Shown here: positions 52,951 to 61,341 of the stretch, one piece after another
Layout: the number at the start of each line of letters is the position of its first letter
Numbering within the stretch: position 1 is the first letter of the stretch
NCBI GenBank assembly: GCA_963752695.1
Contig: CAVVZB010000001.1
Location: 558,001 to 622,000, forward strand
DNA length: 64,000 nt
DNA from: Bog-113 sp963752695
GTDB lineage: Bacteria > Acidobacteriota > Terriglobia > Bryobacterales > Bryobacteraceae
Direction: 5' to 3'
Position numbers and translations under genes: made by a program
Notes under the pieces: model-generated
Database searches by the model: none
Told to the model about the DNA's origin: nothing
What the model saw: only the letters and a program-made list of their open reading frames with translations

Positions 52951-55552
52951 CGAGTTTCTTCAGCTGAAGCTGGTAGGCGGCAAGCTTCTCACGGATGGAA
53001 TCGACAACTTTCTGGGGCGCCTTGCCGAGGAACGTGTCATCGGCGAGCTGTCTTTCGGAGTTGGCGATGACTTTTTGCAACTGTTCGCGTTCCTTTTCCA
53101 GGCGCAGCTTTTGGGCATCGGACTGGGCAGCAGGGATCTCGAGCACGATCTCCAGGCTGGCGTCAGAAACGATGCGGGCGCTGCCGGTGATGGTGACGGC
53201 GGCGAGCTTTTCGATGACGTGTTTTTGCTCCGCGGCCAAGTGTTCGAAACGTGCGCTGACATTAATAGTGGCAGGAAGGACGAGCTTGGGATCGATCTTG
53301 CCGCTGGCGCGCTCGTTGCGCTTGGCCACGATGGCCTCCTGCAGAGCGGTCATGTCTTCCTCAGCGCTTCGGTCGGCGAGTTCGGGGCGAAACACCGGGA
53401 AGCTAGCGACCGCGATGGAGACGGGGCGGTCGGGAGATTCAGGCACCAGACGTTGCCAGAGTTCTTCGGTGAGGAACGGCATAACCGGATGCAGGAGACG
53501 CAAGGCCGTATCGAAGGCGGCAAGCAGATTGCGCCAGTCCGGGTTCAGGCCGGAGTTTTCGTGGAAACGCAATTTCTTGAGCTCGAGGTACCAATCGCAG
53601 AAGTCGCCCCAGAAGAAATGCCAAACGGATTGAGCCACGTCATGGAAGCGATGGGCGGCCACGGCGCGATTGACCTGTTCGGCGCAGGAATTCAGGCGCG
53701 AGAAGATCCAGCGATCTTCCAAGGCGTTGCCATCGGGCCGGTACGTCGTGAGGTTTTCGGCTGCCCACGGTTCGACGGCGCAACGCTCCATGTTGAGAAA
53801 CAGAAACCGCGCGGCATTCCAAATCTTGTTGGCGAAGGCGCGGGAACTTTCCAGCCGGTCGGGCGAGAAGACGATGTCACTGCCCGGGGCCGCGCCGGTG
53901 AGCAGGGCCATGCGAACCGCGTCAGTGCCGTACTGCTCAGTGACGACGAGCGGATCGACCACATTGCCCTTGGTTTTGGACATTTTCTGGCGATCGGCAT
54001 CGCGGACCAGGCCATGGATATAGACCTGGCGGAAGGGCACTTCGCCCATGAACTCGATACCGAGCATGATCATGCGGGCGACCCAGAAGAACAGGATGTC
54101 GAAGCCGGTGATGAGGAGCGTAGTGGGATAGAACGTGGCGAGATCTTCGGTGCGATCCGGCCAGCCCAGGGTGGAGAACGGCCACAATCCGGAACTAAAC
54201 CAGGTATCAAGAACGTCCTGATCCTGGCGCAACTGGCTGGTGCCGCAGACGGGGCACGTCGTGGGGTCCAGGCGGGCTACGATAATTTCGCCGCAGCTAT
54301 CGCAGTACCAGGCGGGAATGCGATGTCCCCACCAGAGCTGACGGGAGATGCACCAGTCGCGGATGTTATACATCCACTCGTTGTACGTCTTGGTCCAATT
54401 CTCCGGAATGATTTCGATGGCCTTGGACTCTACCGCCGCAATGGCCTTTTCGGCGAGCGGCTTGGTCTTGACGAACCACTGGCTCGAGACGAGCGGCTCG
54501 ACAATCGTCTGGCAACGCGAGCAGACGCCGACGTTTAGCGGGTAATCGTCAATGCCGTCGAGCGAGCCCCGAGCGGTGAGCGCCTCAACGATGCGGTTGC
54601 GTGCGTCGAAGCGATCAAGCCCGGCGAACTCGCCTGCTTCGGGACTCATCAAGCCGGTTTCTTCGATGACTTGAATGCGTGGAAGATTGTGCCGCTTGCC
54701 CGCCTCGAAATCGTTTGGGTCGTGGGCGGGAGTGATTTTGACGACTCCTGTGCCGAACTTAGGATCGGCAATCTCATCGAGAATGATGGGGATGACGCGA
54801 TCGGTGAGAGGCAGCTGGACCGACATGTTGTGCAGATCCGAATAGCGCGGGTCGGCGGGATTGATCGCGACGGCGGTATCGCCAAGCATGGTCTCGGGGC
54901 GGGTCGTAGCGACGACGAGGTGACGGGCGCTGCCGACGATCGGATAGCGCACGCGCCAGAGATGTCCGGGTACTTCCTTGTGCGCCACTTCAAGATCGGA
55001 AATGGCGGTCATGCAGCGGGGACACCAGTTCACGATGTACTGACCGCGATAGATCAAGCCTTTTTCGTAGAGGCTGACGAACACTTCGCGAACGGCGCGC
55101 GAGAGGCCGGGATCGAGGGTGAAACGTTCGCGGGTCCAGTCGCAGGAGGCGCCGAGGCGAATCATCTGGCGCTTGATGTTGCCGCCCGATTCGGCTTTCC
55201 ATTCCCAGACGCGTTTTTCGAACTCCTCGCGCCCGATCTGACGGCGGTCGATGCCAGCGGCTTTCAGCTTGCGCTCTACAACCAACTGCGTGGCGATGCC
55301 GGCGTGATCAGTACCGGGCAACCAAAGCGTATTTTCGCCGAGCATGCGATGCCAACGGACGGCGACATCGATTTCGGTGTGCTCCAGCATGTGGCCCATG
55401 TGCAGCGAGCCAGTGACATTGGGAGGCGGGATAACCAGCGAGAACACTTTTCGCGAACCGCCGGTAGCGGCGCGGAAAATGCCGGAGTCAATCCACCACT
55501 GCGCCCAATGCGGCTCAAACCGCTGGGGTTCATACACCTTCTCAAGTTGCAT
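52940..55552 (-). CDS. valS: Valyl-tRNA synthetase
   Basis: This 870-residue class I synthetase charges tRNA-Val. The HIGH-type motif is in PPPNVTGSLHMGHMLEH (about residue 50), the KMSKS motif reads KMSKTKGNV (about residue 520), and ARDWCISRQLWWGHRIPAW-like DWCISRQLWWGHRIPAW lies between them. An editing domain is present, and the C-terminus is the usual coiled coil (LEKEREQLQKVIANSERQL). It heads the operon valS-nadC-birA-hypothetical. Four copies of TTGTGCA lie 41-85 bp before its ATG. Confidence 0.97.
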   Translation of the reverse strand: MQLEKVYEPQRFEPHWAQWWIDSGIFRAATGGSRKVFSLVIPPPNVTGSLHMGHMLEHTEIDVAVRWHRMLGENTLWLPGTDHAGIATQLVVERKLKAAGIDRRQIGREEFEKRVWEWKAESGGNIKRQMIRLGASCDWTRERFTLDPGLSRAVREVFVSLYEKGLIYRGQYIVNWCPRCMTAISDLEVAHKEVPGHLWRVRYPIVGSARHLVVATTRPETMLGDTAVAINPADPRYSDLHNMSVQLPLTDRVIPIILDEIADPKFGTGVVKITPAHDPNDFEAGKRHNLPRIQVIEETGLMSPEAGEFAGLDRFDARNRIVEALTARGSLDGIDDYPLNVGVCSRCQTIVEPLVSSQWFVKTKPLAEKAIAAVESKAIEIIPENWTKTYNEWMYNIRDWCISRQLWWGHRIPAWYCDSCGEIIVARLDPTTCPVCGTSQLRQDQDVLDTWFSSGLWPFSTLGWPDRTEDLATFYPTTLLITGFDILFFWVARMIMLGIEFMGEVPFRQVYIHGLVRDADRQKMSKTKGNVVDPLVVTEQYGTDAVRMALLTGAAPGSDIVFSPDRLESSRAFANKIWNAARFLFLNMERCAVEPWAAENLTTYRPDGNALEDRWIFSRLNSCAEQVNRAVAAHRFHDVAQSVWHFFWGDFCDWYLELKKLRFHENSGLNPDWRNLLAAFDTALRLLHPVMPFLTEELWQRLVPESPDRPVSIAVASFPVFRPELADRSAEEDMTALQEAIVAKRNERASGKIDPKLVLPATINVSARFEHLAAEQKHVIEKLAAVTITGSARIVSDASLEIVLEIPAAQSDAQKLRLEKEREQLQKVIANSERQLADDTFLGKAPQKVVDSIREKLAAYQLQLKKLDAS

Positions 55553-55592
55553 CGGGGAACCCTCAGTTTATCAAGGGGGCGCAGGCGGCGAA

Positions 55593-55637
55593 TTGTGCAA
55601 GGTTGTGCATGTTTTTCAAAATTTGCACAATGCACAA
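55593..55637. repeat. Cluster of four TTGTGCA motifs in inverted arrangement before valS
   Basis: On the plus strand two direct copies of TTGTGCA (55593-55599 and 55603-55609) are followed by two inverted copies, TGCACAA (55624-55630 and 55631-55637). The cluster straddles a weak promoter for valS on the minus strand (TTGAAA, 16-bp spacer, CACAAT). Such an arrangement fits a dimeric or tetrameric regulator's operator; an RNA hairpin is an alternative. Confidence 0.6.
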
Positions 55638-55758
55638 CGGAAGAGAGACGCCGCTGAACAGTTCTCTTGGCCTCATCGTAAGGCAACCGGCCGCCGATCA
55701 CGCGGCTGGGCGGAGCCAAGCTAATGAAAGCAGGCCAGTAATAATTACTCCGGGGAAG

Positions 55759-57057
55759 TTATTGGCCCGCGGCGGAGGCGGCCAAAGCCTGATCGAGATC
55801 CCACAGGATATCTTCGATGTCTTCCAGTCCCACCGACACGCGCACCAGGTCCGGGGAAATGCCAGCAGCGCGTTGATCGGGTTCGGCCAACTGCTGGTGG
55901 GTGGTGGAGGCTGGATGAATGACGAGGCTCTTGGCGTCGCCGACGTTGGCCAGATGCGAAAGCAGCTTCAATGAGTTGATGAAGCGCTTTCCGGCTTCGA
56001 GCCCACCCTCGATACCGAACGTGAGAATGGCGCCACAACCCTTGGGGAGATACTTCTGGGCCAGGGCGCGATAGGGACTGGACGCAAGGCCTGGATAGTT
56101 CACCCATTTGACGCGGCTATGGCCTTCCAGGTACTCGGCGACACGCTGGGCGTTGGCGCAGTGAACATCCATCCGCAGCTTTAGGGTCTCGACGCCCTGA
56201 ATGAAAAGAAACGCGTTGAAGGGGCTCATGGCGGGACCGATGTCGCGCAGACCCTCGACGCGGGCGCGGATGATGAAGGCGATTTTTCCGAAGGTCTCGT
56301 GGAACTTCATACCGTGATAACCAGGGCTGGGCTCGGTGATCATCGGGAAATTCCCTTCGTTCCAAGGGAAGTTTCCGCTATCGACAATCAATCCGCCGAT
56401 GGAAGTGCCGTGGCCGCCGATGAACTTGGTGGCGGAATGGAGCACGATGTCCGCGCCATGTTCGATGGGGCGGCATAGGTAAGGGGAGGCGAAGGTGCTG
56501 TCAATCAGGAGCGGGATGCGATGTTCGTGGGCGATCTTGGCAACGGCCTCGATATCGAGCACATTCATACGCGGATTGGCGATGGTCTCCGCATAAATCA
56601 GTTTTGTCTTGGAAGTGATGGCTTTGCGGAAATTTTCCGGGTCATCGGGATCGACGAAAGTGGTGTGGATCCCCATGCGGCGGAAGCTGACGTCGAACTG
56701 GGTGTAGGTGCCGCCATAGAGGGTGCTGGCGGCAACGATCTCGTCGCCCACGGACGCGAGACTGGTCACGGCGAGGAACTGCGCGGCCTGACCGCTGGCA
56801 ACCCCAAGCGCGGCCACGCCGCCTTCGAGAGACGCAATGCGCTCTTCCAGGACGGCCGTGGTGGGATTCATGATCCGGGTATAGACGTTGCCGAACTGTT
56901 GGAGGGCAAATAGCGAAGCGGCATGCTCGGTGTCTTGAAAGACGTAGGAGGTGGTCTGGTAGATGGGCACGGCGCGCGCACCGGTAGTTGGGTCGGGCTG
57001 CTGGCCGGCGTGCAGCGATCGCGTGCTGAATCCGTACTGGCGTTCGTCGTTATTCAT
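55759..57057 (-). CDS. metY: O-acetylhomoserine aminocarboxypropyltransferase/sulfhydrylase
   Basis: This 432-residue PLP enzyme makes homocysteine from O-acetylhomoserine and sulfide. The start FSTRSLHAGQQPDPTTGARA and VPIYQTTSYVF is characteristic of MetY; YTRIMNPTTAVLEERIA and the PLP-lysine motif LHSATKFIGGHGTSIGG follow. It fits with the homoserine dehydrogenase elsewhere in the window. It lies downstream of the thioredoxin-like region in the same direction. Confidence 0.94.
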   Translation of the reverse strand: MNNDERQYGFSTRSLHAGQQPDPTTGARAVPIYQTTSYVFQDTEHAASLFALQQFGNVYTRIMNPTTAVLEERIASLEGGVAALGVASGQAAQFLAVTSLASVGDEIVAASTLYGGTYTQFDVSFRRMGIHTTFVDPDDPENFRKAITSKTKLIYAETIANPRMNVLDIEAVAKIAHEHRIPLLIDSTFASPYLCRPIEHGADIVLHSATKFIGGHGTSIGGLIVDSGNFPWNEGNFPMITEPSPGYHGMKFHETFGKIAFIIRARVEGLRDIGPAMSPFNAFLFIQGVETLKLRMDVHCANAQRVAEYLEGHSRVKWVNYPGLASSPYRALAQKYLPKGCGAILTFGIEGGLEAGKRFINSLKLLSHLANVGDAKSLVIHPASTTHQQLAEPDQRAAGISPDLVRVSVGLEDIEDILWDLDQALAASAAGQ

Positions 57058-57099
57058 GGCTTCGGTTATAGGCTACTACTTGGCTACTGCGCGGAGGTC

Positions 57100-57180
57100 A
57101 CGCCGGGATTGGCCCAATACGCTTTCTGCCCGATGTAATCGTCGTCAGGAAGCGCGGCGAGGATGATGCGCTGGAGCGCG
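57100..57180. repeat. 81-bp direct repeat, copy A (orphan 3' end of thioredoxin gene)
   Basis: This stretch is identical to 57604-57684. On the minus strand it encodes the last part of the thioredoxin-like protein (QRIILAALPDDDYIGQKAYW and onward) but is not attached to a gene. Beyond the identity it continues with a diverged tail ending in TAG (reading GVTSAQ-stop instead of GVMAAP-stop), so it is a real but orphaned gene end. Confidence 0.95.
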
Positions 57181-57208
57181 TTTGCGCTAATGTTGCGGGA
57201 AAGGGCGT

Positions 57209-57565
57209 TCAAAAAGGAAAACTCCAGCTGCTCTTCAACTTAAACTCATCGTCCAGAGGGCAATAATCATCGATCCCGTTAATCTTCTTACCCAATAGAG
57301 TTTGGTAGTAGTAGCACTCTTCAATCTGTTCCGGGGGAGGCACTCCAGGCAGTTCTATAGGAGCGCGCTGAGTCCGTAGGTCATAAGCCTTAATCCATCC
57401 GCGGGTGATAAGGAACGCGATTGCCTCAGTCACGTCAGCGGGAGATATATTCATAAGGACAGCTGCGCTCAATACCGCCATCTCCTCCAGCATTTTCTCA
57501 AAGTTCTCGAAATCATCCGCGACTACATCGAGTACAAGCATCCGGATTATTCCTGTGCGATCCAT
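57209..57565 (-). CDS. 118-aa orphan protein between the 81-bp repeats
   Basis: The frame is open upstream through the end of the thioredoxin gene, but that part is only a shadow; the ATG at 57565 gives 118 residues. The protein is acidic and helical in its first half (VVADDFENFEKMLEEMAVLSAAVLM, then SPADVTEAIAFLITRGWIKAY, which looks like a winged-helix-type segment) and has a Pro-rich middle followed by a short charged tail ending SWSFPF. I do not recognise it. It lies 22 bp after the thioredoxin stop codon and is bracketed by the 81-bp direct repeats, which suggests acquisition or a rearrangement. Confidence 0.65.
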   Translation of the reverse strand: MDRTGIIRMLVLDVVADDFENFEKMLEEMAVLSAAVLMNISPADVTEAIAFLITRGWIKAYDLRTQRAPIELPGVPPPEQIEECYYYQTLLGKKINGIDDYCPLDDEFKLKSSWSFPF

Positions 57566-57587
57566 AACAATCGATTGAGGCCTTAAC

Positions 57588-58763
57588 CTAAGGTGCGGCC
57601 ATGACGCCGGGATTGGCCCAATACGCTTTCTGCCCGATGTAATCGTCGTCAGGAAGCGCGGCGAGGATGATGCGCTGGAGCGCGAGCATGTCCAACTCTC
57701 CCTGATATTTCCAGATGACTTTGCCATCGGGGCCGAGCAGGGCGGTGAAAGGGACGGCGCTGTTCCACTCCGGGTCAAACGCTTTCTGCAGGGCGTAACC
57801 GTCGTTGGAACCGAAAAGCAGATTCTTGCTAGCGGCGTGGTTGCGCTCGAGCGCGGCGATCACGCCTTTTTTCTCATCGGGATAATTCACGCTGACAGTG
57901 ACCAAGTCGAAAGGCCGCCCGCGATACATGTGCCACATCTTGACCAGCTGGGGCATTTCGGAGATGCAGGGTCCGCACCAGGTAGCCCAGAAATTGACGA
58001 GGGTGATTTTGCCGCTGGTATTGGCAGCGAGCGCCTTGAGGCCGGCGGCGTCGACCTCGGTCACGGTGACGGGTTCCTGGTTGAGGCGTTCCTCTTCGGC
58101 GTTGCGCGTTTCCTCTTTGTAGGCCCACTTAGTGGAACAGCCGATGCTGGGGGTGTGGCCGACCGGCACGGGGCGGCCGGCGAGTACAGCATCGATGGCG
58201 TCGCGGGCATCATGACGTTTGACGAGCTTTTCGCGCTGGCTATCGTCAATACGGCCGTCGTAGCGCAAGCGCCGGGACTGATCGAAGACAAAGATGTGAG
58301 GAGTCGCAGCGGGCCCAAACGCGCGCGCCACGGTCTGGGTATCGCCATCGTAGAGATACGGGAAGTTGAACTTGCGATAGGCGGCGCGGATTTTCATATC
58401 GCGAAAGGAATCGCTCACGTCCGTGTAGCCCAACTCATCCAGCCGGATGGCCTTGGGATTATTGGGTTGAATGGCGACTAGGGCGACGTCTTTCGAAGCG
58501 TAATCGGCGGCCAAGGCTTTGATGCGGCCTTCGTAGAGTTGGGCGGTGGGGCAATGGTTGCAAGTGAAGACCACGACCAGGACTTTGTTGGTTGCCCAGT
58601 CGGAGGAGCGGTAAATTTTGCCGTCGATACCGGGCAGCTCAAAACTGGGCATTTGCGAGCCGGTGGGAAGCGTAGGCACATGCGTTTCGGCGGCGATGGC
58701 GGGGACGGCGAGAGAGCAGGCCACTGCGGTCCATAAGAAAAGGCGGACGGGGAACAGTTGCAT
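57588..58763 (-). CDS. Exported two-domain thioredoxin-like protein (redoxin plus TlpA-like)
   Basis: This 391-residue protein has a signal peptide (residues 1-24). The first domain (about 30-200) is AhpC/redoxin-like with FTCNHCPTAQ as its CxxC and ATPHIFVFDQSRRLRYDGRID. The second domain (about 235-370) is TlpA/ResA-like with LVNFWATWCGPCISEMP. It is likely to be a periplasmic thiol oxidoreductase. The last 27 codons lie mostly inside the 81-bp repeat copy B. It is divergent from the metallo-hydrolase gene with 53 bp between them. Confidence 0.88.
   Translation of the reverse strand: MQLFPVRLFLWTAVACSLAVPAIAAETHVPTLPTGSQMPSFELPGIDGKIYRSSDWATNKVLVVVFTCNHCPTAQLYEGRIKALAADYASKDVALVAIQPNNPKAIRLDELGYTDVSDSFRDMKIRAAYRKFNFPYLYDGDTQTVARAFGPAATPHIFVFDQSRRLRYDGRIDDSQREKLVKRHDARDAIDAVLAGRPVPVGHTPSIGCSTKWAYKEETRNAEEERLNQEPVTVTEVDAAGLKALAANTSGKITLVNFWATWCGPCISEMPQLVKMWHMYRGRPFDLVTVSVNYPDEKKGVIAALERNHAASKNLLFGSNDGYALQKAFDPEWNSAVPFTALLGPDGKVIWKYQGELDMLALQRIILAALPDDDYIGQKAYWANPGVMAAP
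57604..57684. repeat. 81-bp direct repeat, copy B (3' end of thioredoxin-like gene)
   Basis: This copy is in frame inside the 3' end of the thioredoxin-like gene and is identical to 57100-57180; the copies start 504 bp apart in the same orientation. Confidence 0.95.
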
Positions 58764-58816
58764 GCCAACAAATATATCGCTTGCGCCGGAAGCCCCGGAT
58801 GAGGCATCTTTAGCGC

Positions 58817-59755
58817 ATGAATCAGAATCAGCTTACGCGGCGATCATTATTGCGCGGTATTGCGGGCGCAGCCTCATTGGCCCTCACACCGAACATCTTC
58901 GGCCAGCCCGGCGGGATTGAGAGTACGAAGCTTTCCGAACATCTGTTTGTACTGATGGGTGACGGGGGGAACGTGGCGATCCTGACCTCGCCCGACGGCT
59001 TGTTCATGGTGGATGGCGGGTTGCCGGATCAAGCGGCGGCGATGGTGGCGGCCATAGCGAAGGTCAGCAAGATGCCGGTGCGGACCCTGTTCGACACGCA
59101 TTGGCATTCCGATCATATCGGGAGCAACGTGACGATGGGCCAAAAAGGCGCGAAGATTGTGGCCCACGACAACGTGCGGGCACGCCTTAGTTCCGAGCAG
59201 ACCATGGAGGCGTTGAACCGCGTGGTGGAGCCCTTGCCGGCGGCAGGCATCCCGGGAGTGACCTTCAATGCGAAGGGGACGATCGCGTTCGGAGGGGAGA
59301 CGATTCAGTACACCCCGGTGGCTCCGGCGCACACCGATGGCGATACGTACCTGTATTTCCCGCATGCCAATGTGCTGCATACCGGAGATCTGTTGTTTAA
59401 TGGCGCGTACCCGTTTATCGACTATTCAAGTAAGGGTTGGGTCGGCGGGATGCTGGCGGCGGAAGAGAAAATGCTGACCGAGAGCGATGCTAAAACGCAG
59501 ATTATTCCGGGCCATGGCGCAATGGCGACGCGGGCGGATCTGAAGGCGGCTCGGGACATGTTGGAAACCGTGATGAGCCGGTTGGATCCGATGGCCAAAG
59601 CGGGAAAGAGCGTGGATGAAGTCGCGGCCGCAGCTCCGCTAAAAGACTTGGACGCCAAATGGGGGAACGGCTTTATGAAGCCCGAAATGTTTTTGCGAAT
59701 AGCGTACACAAGTATCGTGCGGCATTATCAAACAGCGGGACAAGCGGCAGCTTAA
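58817..59755 (+). CDS. Tat-exported metallo-beta-lactamase-fold hydrolase
   Basis: This 312-residue protein has a twin-arginine signal (TRRSLLRGIAGAASLAL). The zinc motif HWHSDHIGSN (about residue 95) is the HxHxDH signature of the MBL fold, and VAPAHTDGDTYLYFP with HTGDLLFNGAYPFID and IIPGHGAMA supply the further metal ligands. It resembles the quinoprotein-relay/MBL-fold hydrolases of the periplasm. The substrate is unknown. It is divergent from the thioredoxin-like gene. Confidence 0.88.
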   Translation: MNQNQLTRRSLLRGIAGAASLALTPNIFGQPGGIESTKLSEHLFVLMGDGGNVAILTSPDGLFMVDGGLPDQAAAMVAAIAKVSKMPVRTLFDTHWHSDHIGSNVTMGQKGAKIVAHDNVRARLSSEQTMEALNRVVEPLPAAGIPGVTFNAKGTIAFGGETIQYTPVAPAHTDGDTYLYFPHANVLHTGDLLFNGAYPFIDYSSKGWVGGMLAAEEKMLTESDAKTQIIPGHGAMATRADLKAARDMLETVMSRLDPMAKAGKSVDEVAAAAPLKDLDAKWGNGFMKPEMFLRIAYTSIVRHYQTAGQAAA

Positions 59756-59765
59756 ACAGGACGGC

Positions 59766-61337
59766 CTAAGGAGCACCCCAGCCACCGCCCCCGGGCGTTT
59801 CGATGCGTAGCACATCGCCGGTTTGCGCGTCCCAACGCGTCTTGGAACCGAGGGGAATTTCGGCGCCGGCGCGAATCAAAGTGTTGCGGCCGGGCGATCC
59901 GCCGAGCCCGCCGTTCAGGCCCCAGGGCGACCGCTCGCGGCGATCGCTCAGGATGGTGACTTCGGCGGGGGCGAGGAACTCGATTTCCCGGACGATGCCA
60001 TCGCCGCCCGGGTTTGCGCCGCAGCCGCCGGAGCCGATGCGGATTTCGTAACGCCGGATGCGCAGAGGGTACTCATGCGCGAAAGCTTCGGCGGGCGTGT
60101 TCCAGGTATTCGTCATGTGGGTGTGGATGGCGCTGGCGCCGGGACCAGCCGCTGAAGCGCCTGCGCCGCCCGCAATGGTTTCGTAATAGGCGAAGGCCTT
60201 GACGCGGAAGGGGTCCCAACCGCCAATCGTGAGGTTGTTCATGGTCCCGGAACTGGCTGCGGGCACATATTCGGGAAGGGCTTGCGCGAGGGCGCCAAAG
60301 AGCGCGTCGGTGACGCGTTGCGAGGTTTCGACGTTGCCAGCCGCCATGGCAGCGGGAGGCCCGGCATTGACGACGCTGCGCTCGGGAGTTAGAACCGTGA
60401 GCGGGCGCAACAAACCGGAGTTATAGGGAATGTCATCGGCGACCAGCCGTGCGGCGATGCAGCGGAACACGTAAGCAGTGGCGGAGAGAGCGACCGCGCG
60501 GTTGGCGTTCATCGGGCCGGGGACTTGCGCGCTGGAGCCCGCGAAATCGACGGTTGCGGAAGCGGCATCGATCGTGACGGTGACCCGGATTTTGACGGGA
60601 CCGGAACCGGCGCCGTCGTCGTCAAGGTAATCGGAAAAGGAATAGACGCCGGGAGGAATGGCGGCGAGCGCGGCACCCATCATGGTGGCGCTGTAATCCT
60701 GAAGGGCGCGCATATTGCGATCGAGCGTTGCGCGTCCATGGCGTGCAGCCAAGTCGAGGAGGCGCTGTTCCCCGCGGCGATTGGCCATGATCTGCGCCAT
60801 CAAATCGCCTTCGCGCTCTTCGGGGGTGCGCACGTTCGCGAGGATGAGGTCCATGAGAGGCCGGTCGATGACGCCGCGGCGCATTAGCAGAATGGGCGGA
60901 ATGCGAAGGCCTTCCTGATAAATCTCGCGAGCCAAAGGCATGGAGCCGGCGCTCATGCCACCCACATCGGCGTGGTGAGCGCGGCTGGCAACAAAGTAAG
61001 CTGGCGGGCCGGAGGATTCTAGAAAGACTCCCGAGACAGCGGTGATATCGGGAAGGTGCGTGCCGCCCTGAAAGGGGTCATTCAGAATGGCGACATCACC
61101 GGGGCGGAGGGTGAAGCGATCGATGGCGGCGCGAACTGAGAGCGGCATGGCGCCAAGGTGGACGGGCATGTGGTCGCCCATGGCCACGGTATCGCCGTTG
61201 GCATCGTAAAGGGCGCAGGAATAATCGCGGCGCTCCTTGATATTGGGCGAAAAGGCGGTGCGCCGCAGGACCACGCCCATTTCTTCGGCAATGGAGACGA
61301 ATAGATTCCGGAAGATCTCGCGCTCGATGACGTTCAC
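59766..61337 (-). CDS. Hydantoinase B/5-oxoprolinase subunit B-like protein
   Basis: The frame is open farther upstream through the previous gene, but the GTG at 61337 (VNVIEREIFRNLFVSIAEEMG) gives the family start and 523 residues, 4 bp after the preceding stop codon. Landmarks are RRTAFSPNIKERRDYSCALYD, GDVAILNDPFQGGTHLPDI and ASRAHHADVGG, all typical of HyuB. The end GDVLRIETPGGGGWG is also typical. HyuB normally works with HyuA in ATP-dependent cleavage of hydantoins or 5-oxoproline; no hyuA lies beside it here. It is the last gene of the operon from 63521. Confidence 0.9.
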   Translation of the reverse strand: MNVIEREIFRNLFVSIAEEMGVVLRRTAFSPNIKERRDYSCALYDANGDTVAMGDHMPVHLGAMPLSVRAAIDRFTLRPGDVAILNDPFQGGTHLPDITAVSGVFLESSGPPAYFVASRAHHADVGGMSAGSMPLAREIYQEGLRIPPILLMRRGVIDRPLMDLILANVRTPEEREGDLMAQIMANRRGEQRLLDLAARHGRATLDRNMRALQDYSATMMGAALAAIPPGVYSFSDYLDDDGAGSGPVKIRVTVTIDAASATVDFAGSSAQVPGPMNANRAVALSATAYVFRCIAARLVADDIPYNSGLLRPLTVLTPERSVVNAGPPAAMAAGNVETSQRVTDALFGALAQALPEYVPAASSGTMNNLTIGGWDPFRVKAFAYYETIAGGAGASAAGPGASAIHTHMTNTWNTPAEAFAHEYPLRIRRYEIRIGSGGCGANPGGDGIVREIEFLAPAEVTILSDRRERSPWGLNGGLGGSPGRNTLIRAGAEIPLGSKTRWDAQTGDVLRIETPGGGGWGAP

Positions 61338-61341
61338 GAGT

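Noticed and set aside
52787..54538. 583-codon frame on the plus strand opposite valS
   Set aside because: It is antisense to valS over its whole length, has no recognisable domain and no ribosome binding site; a reading-frame shadow.
55553..55758. T-box riboswitch before valS
   Set aside because: No specifier stem, no T-box sequence and no terminator/antiterminator pair was seen; only the TTGTGCA repeats.
57566..57778. N-terminal 71 codons of the frame containing the 118-aa gene
   Set aside because: They lie in the end of the thioredoxin-like gene in another frame and have Ser/Pro/Arg-rich shadow composition. The ATG at 57565 is the sensible start.
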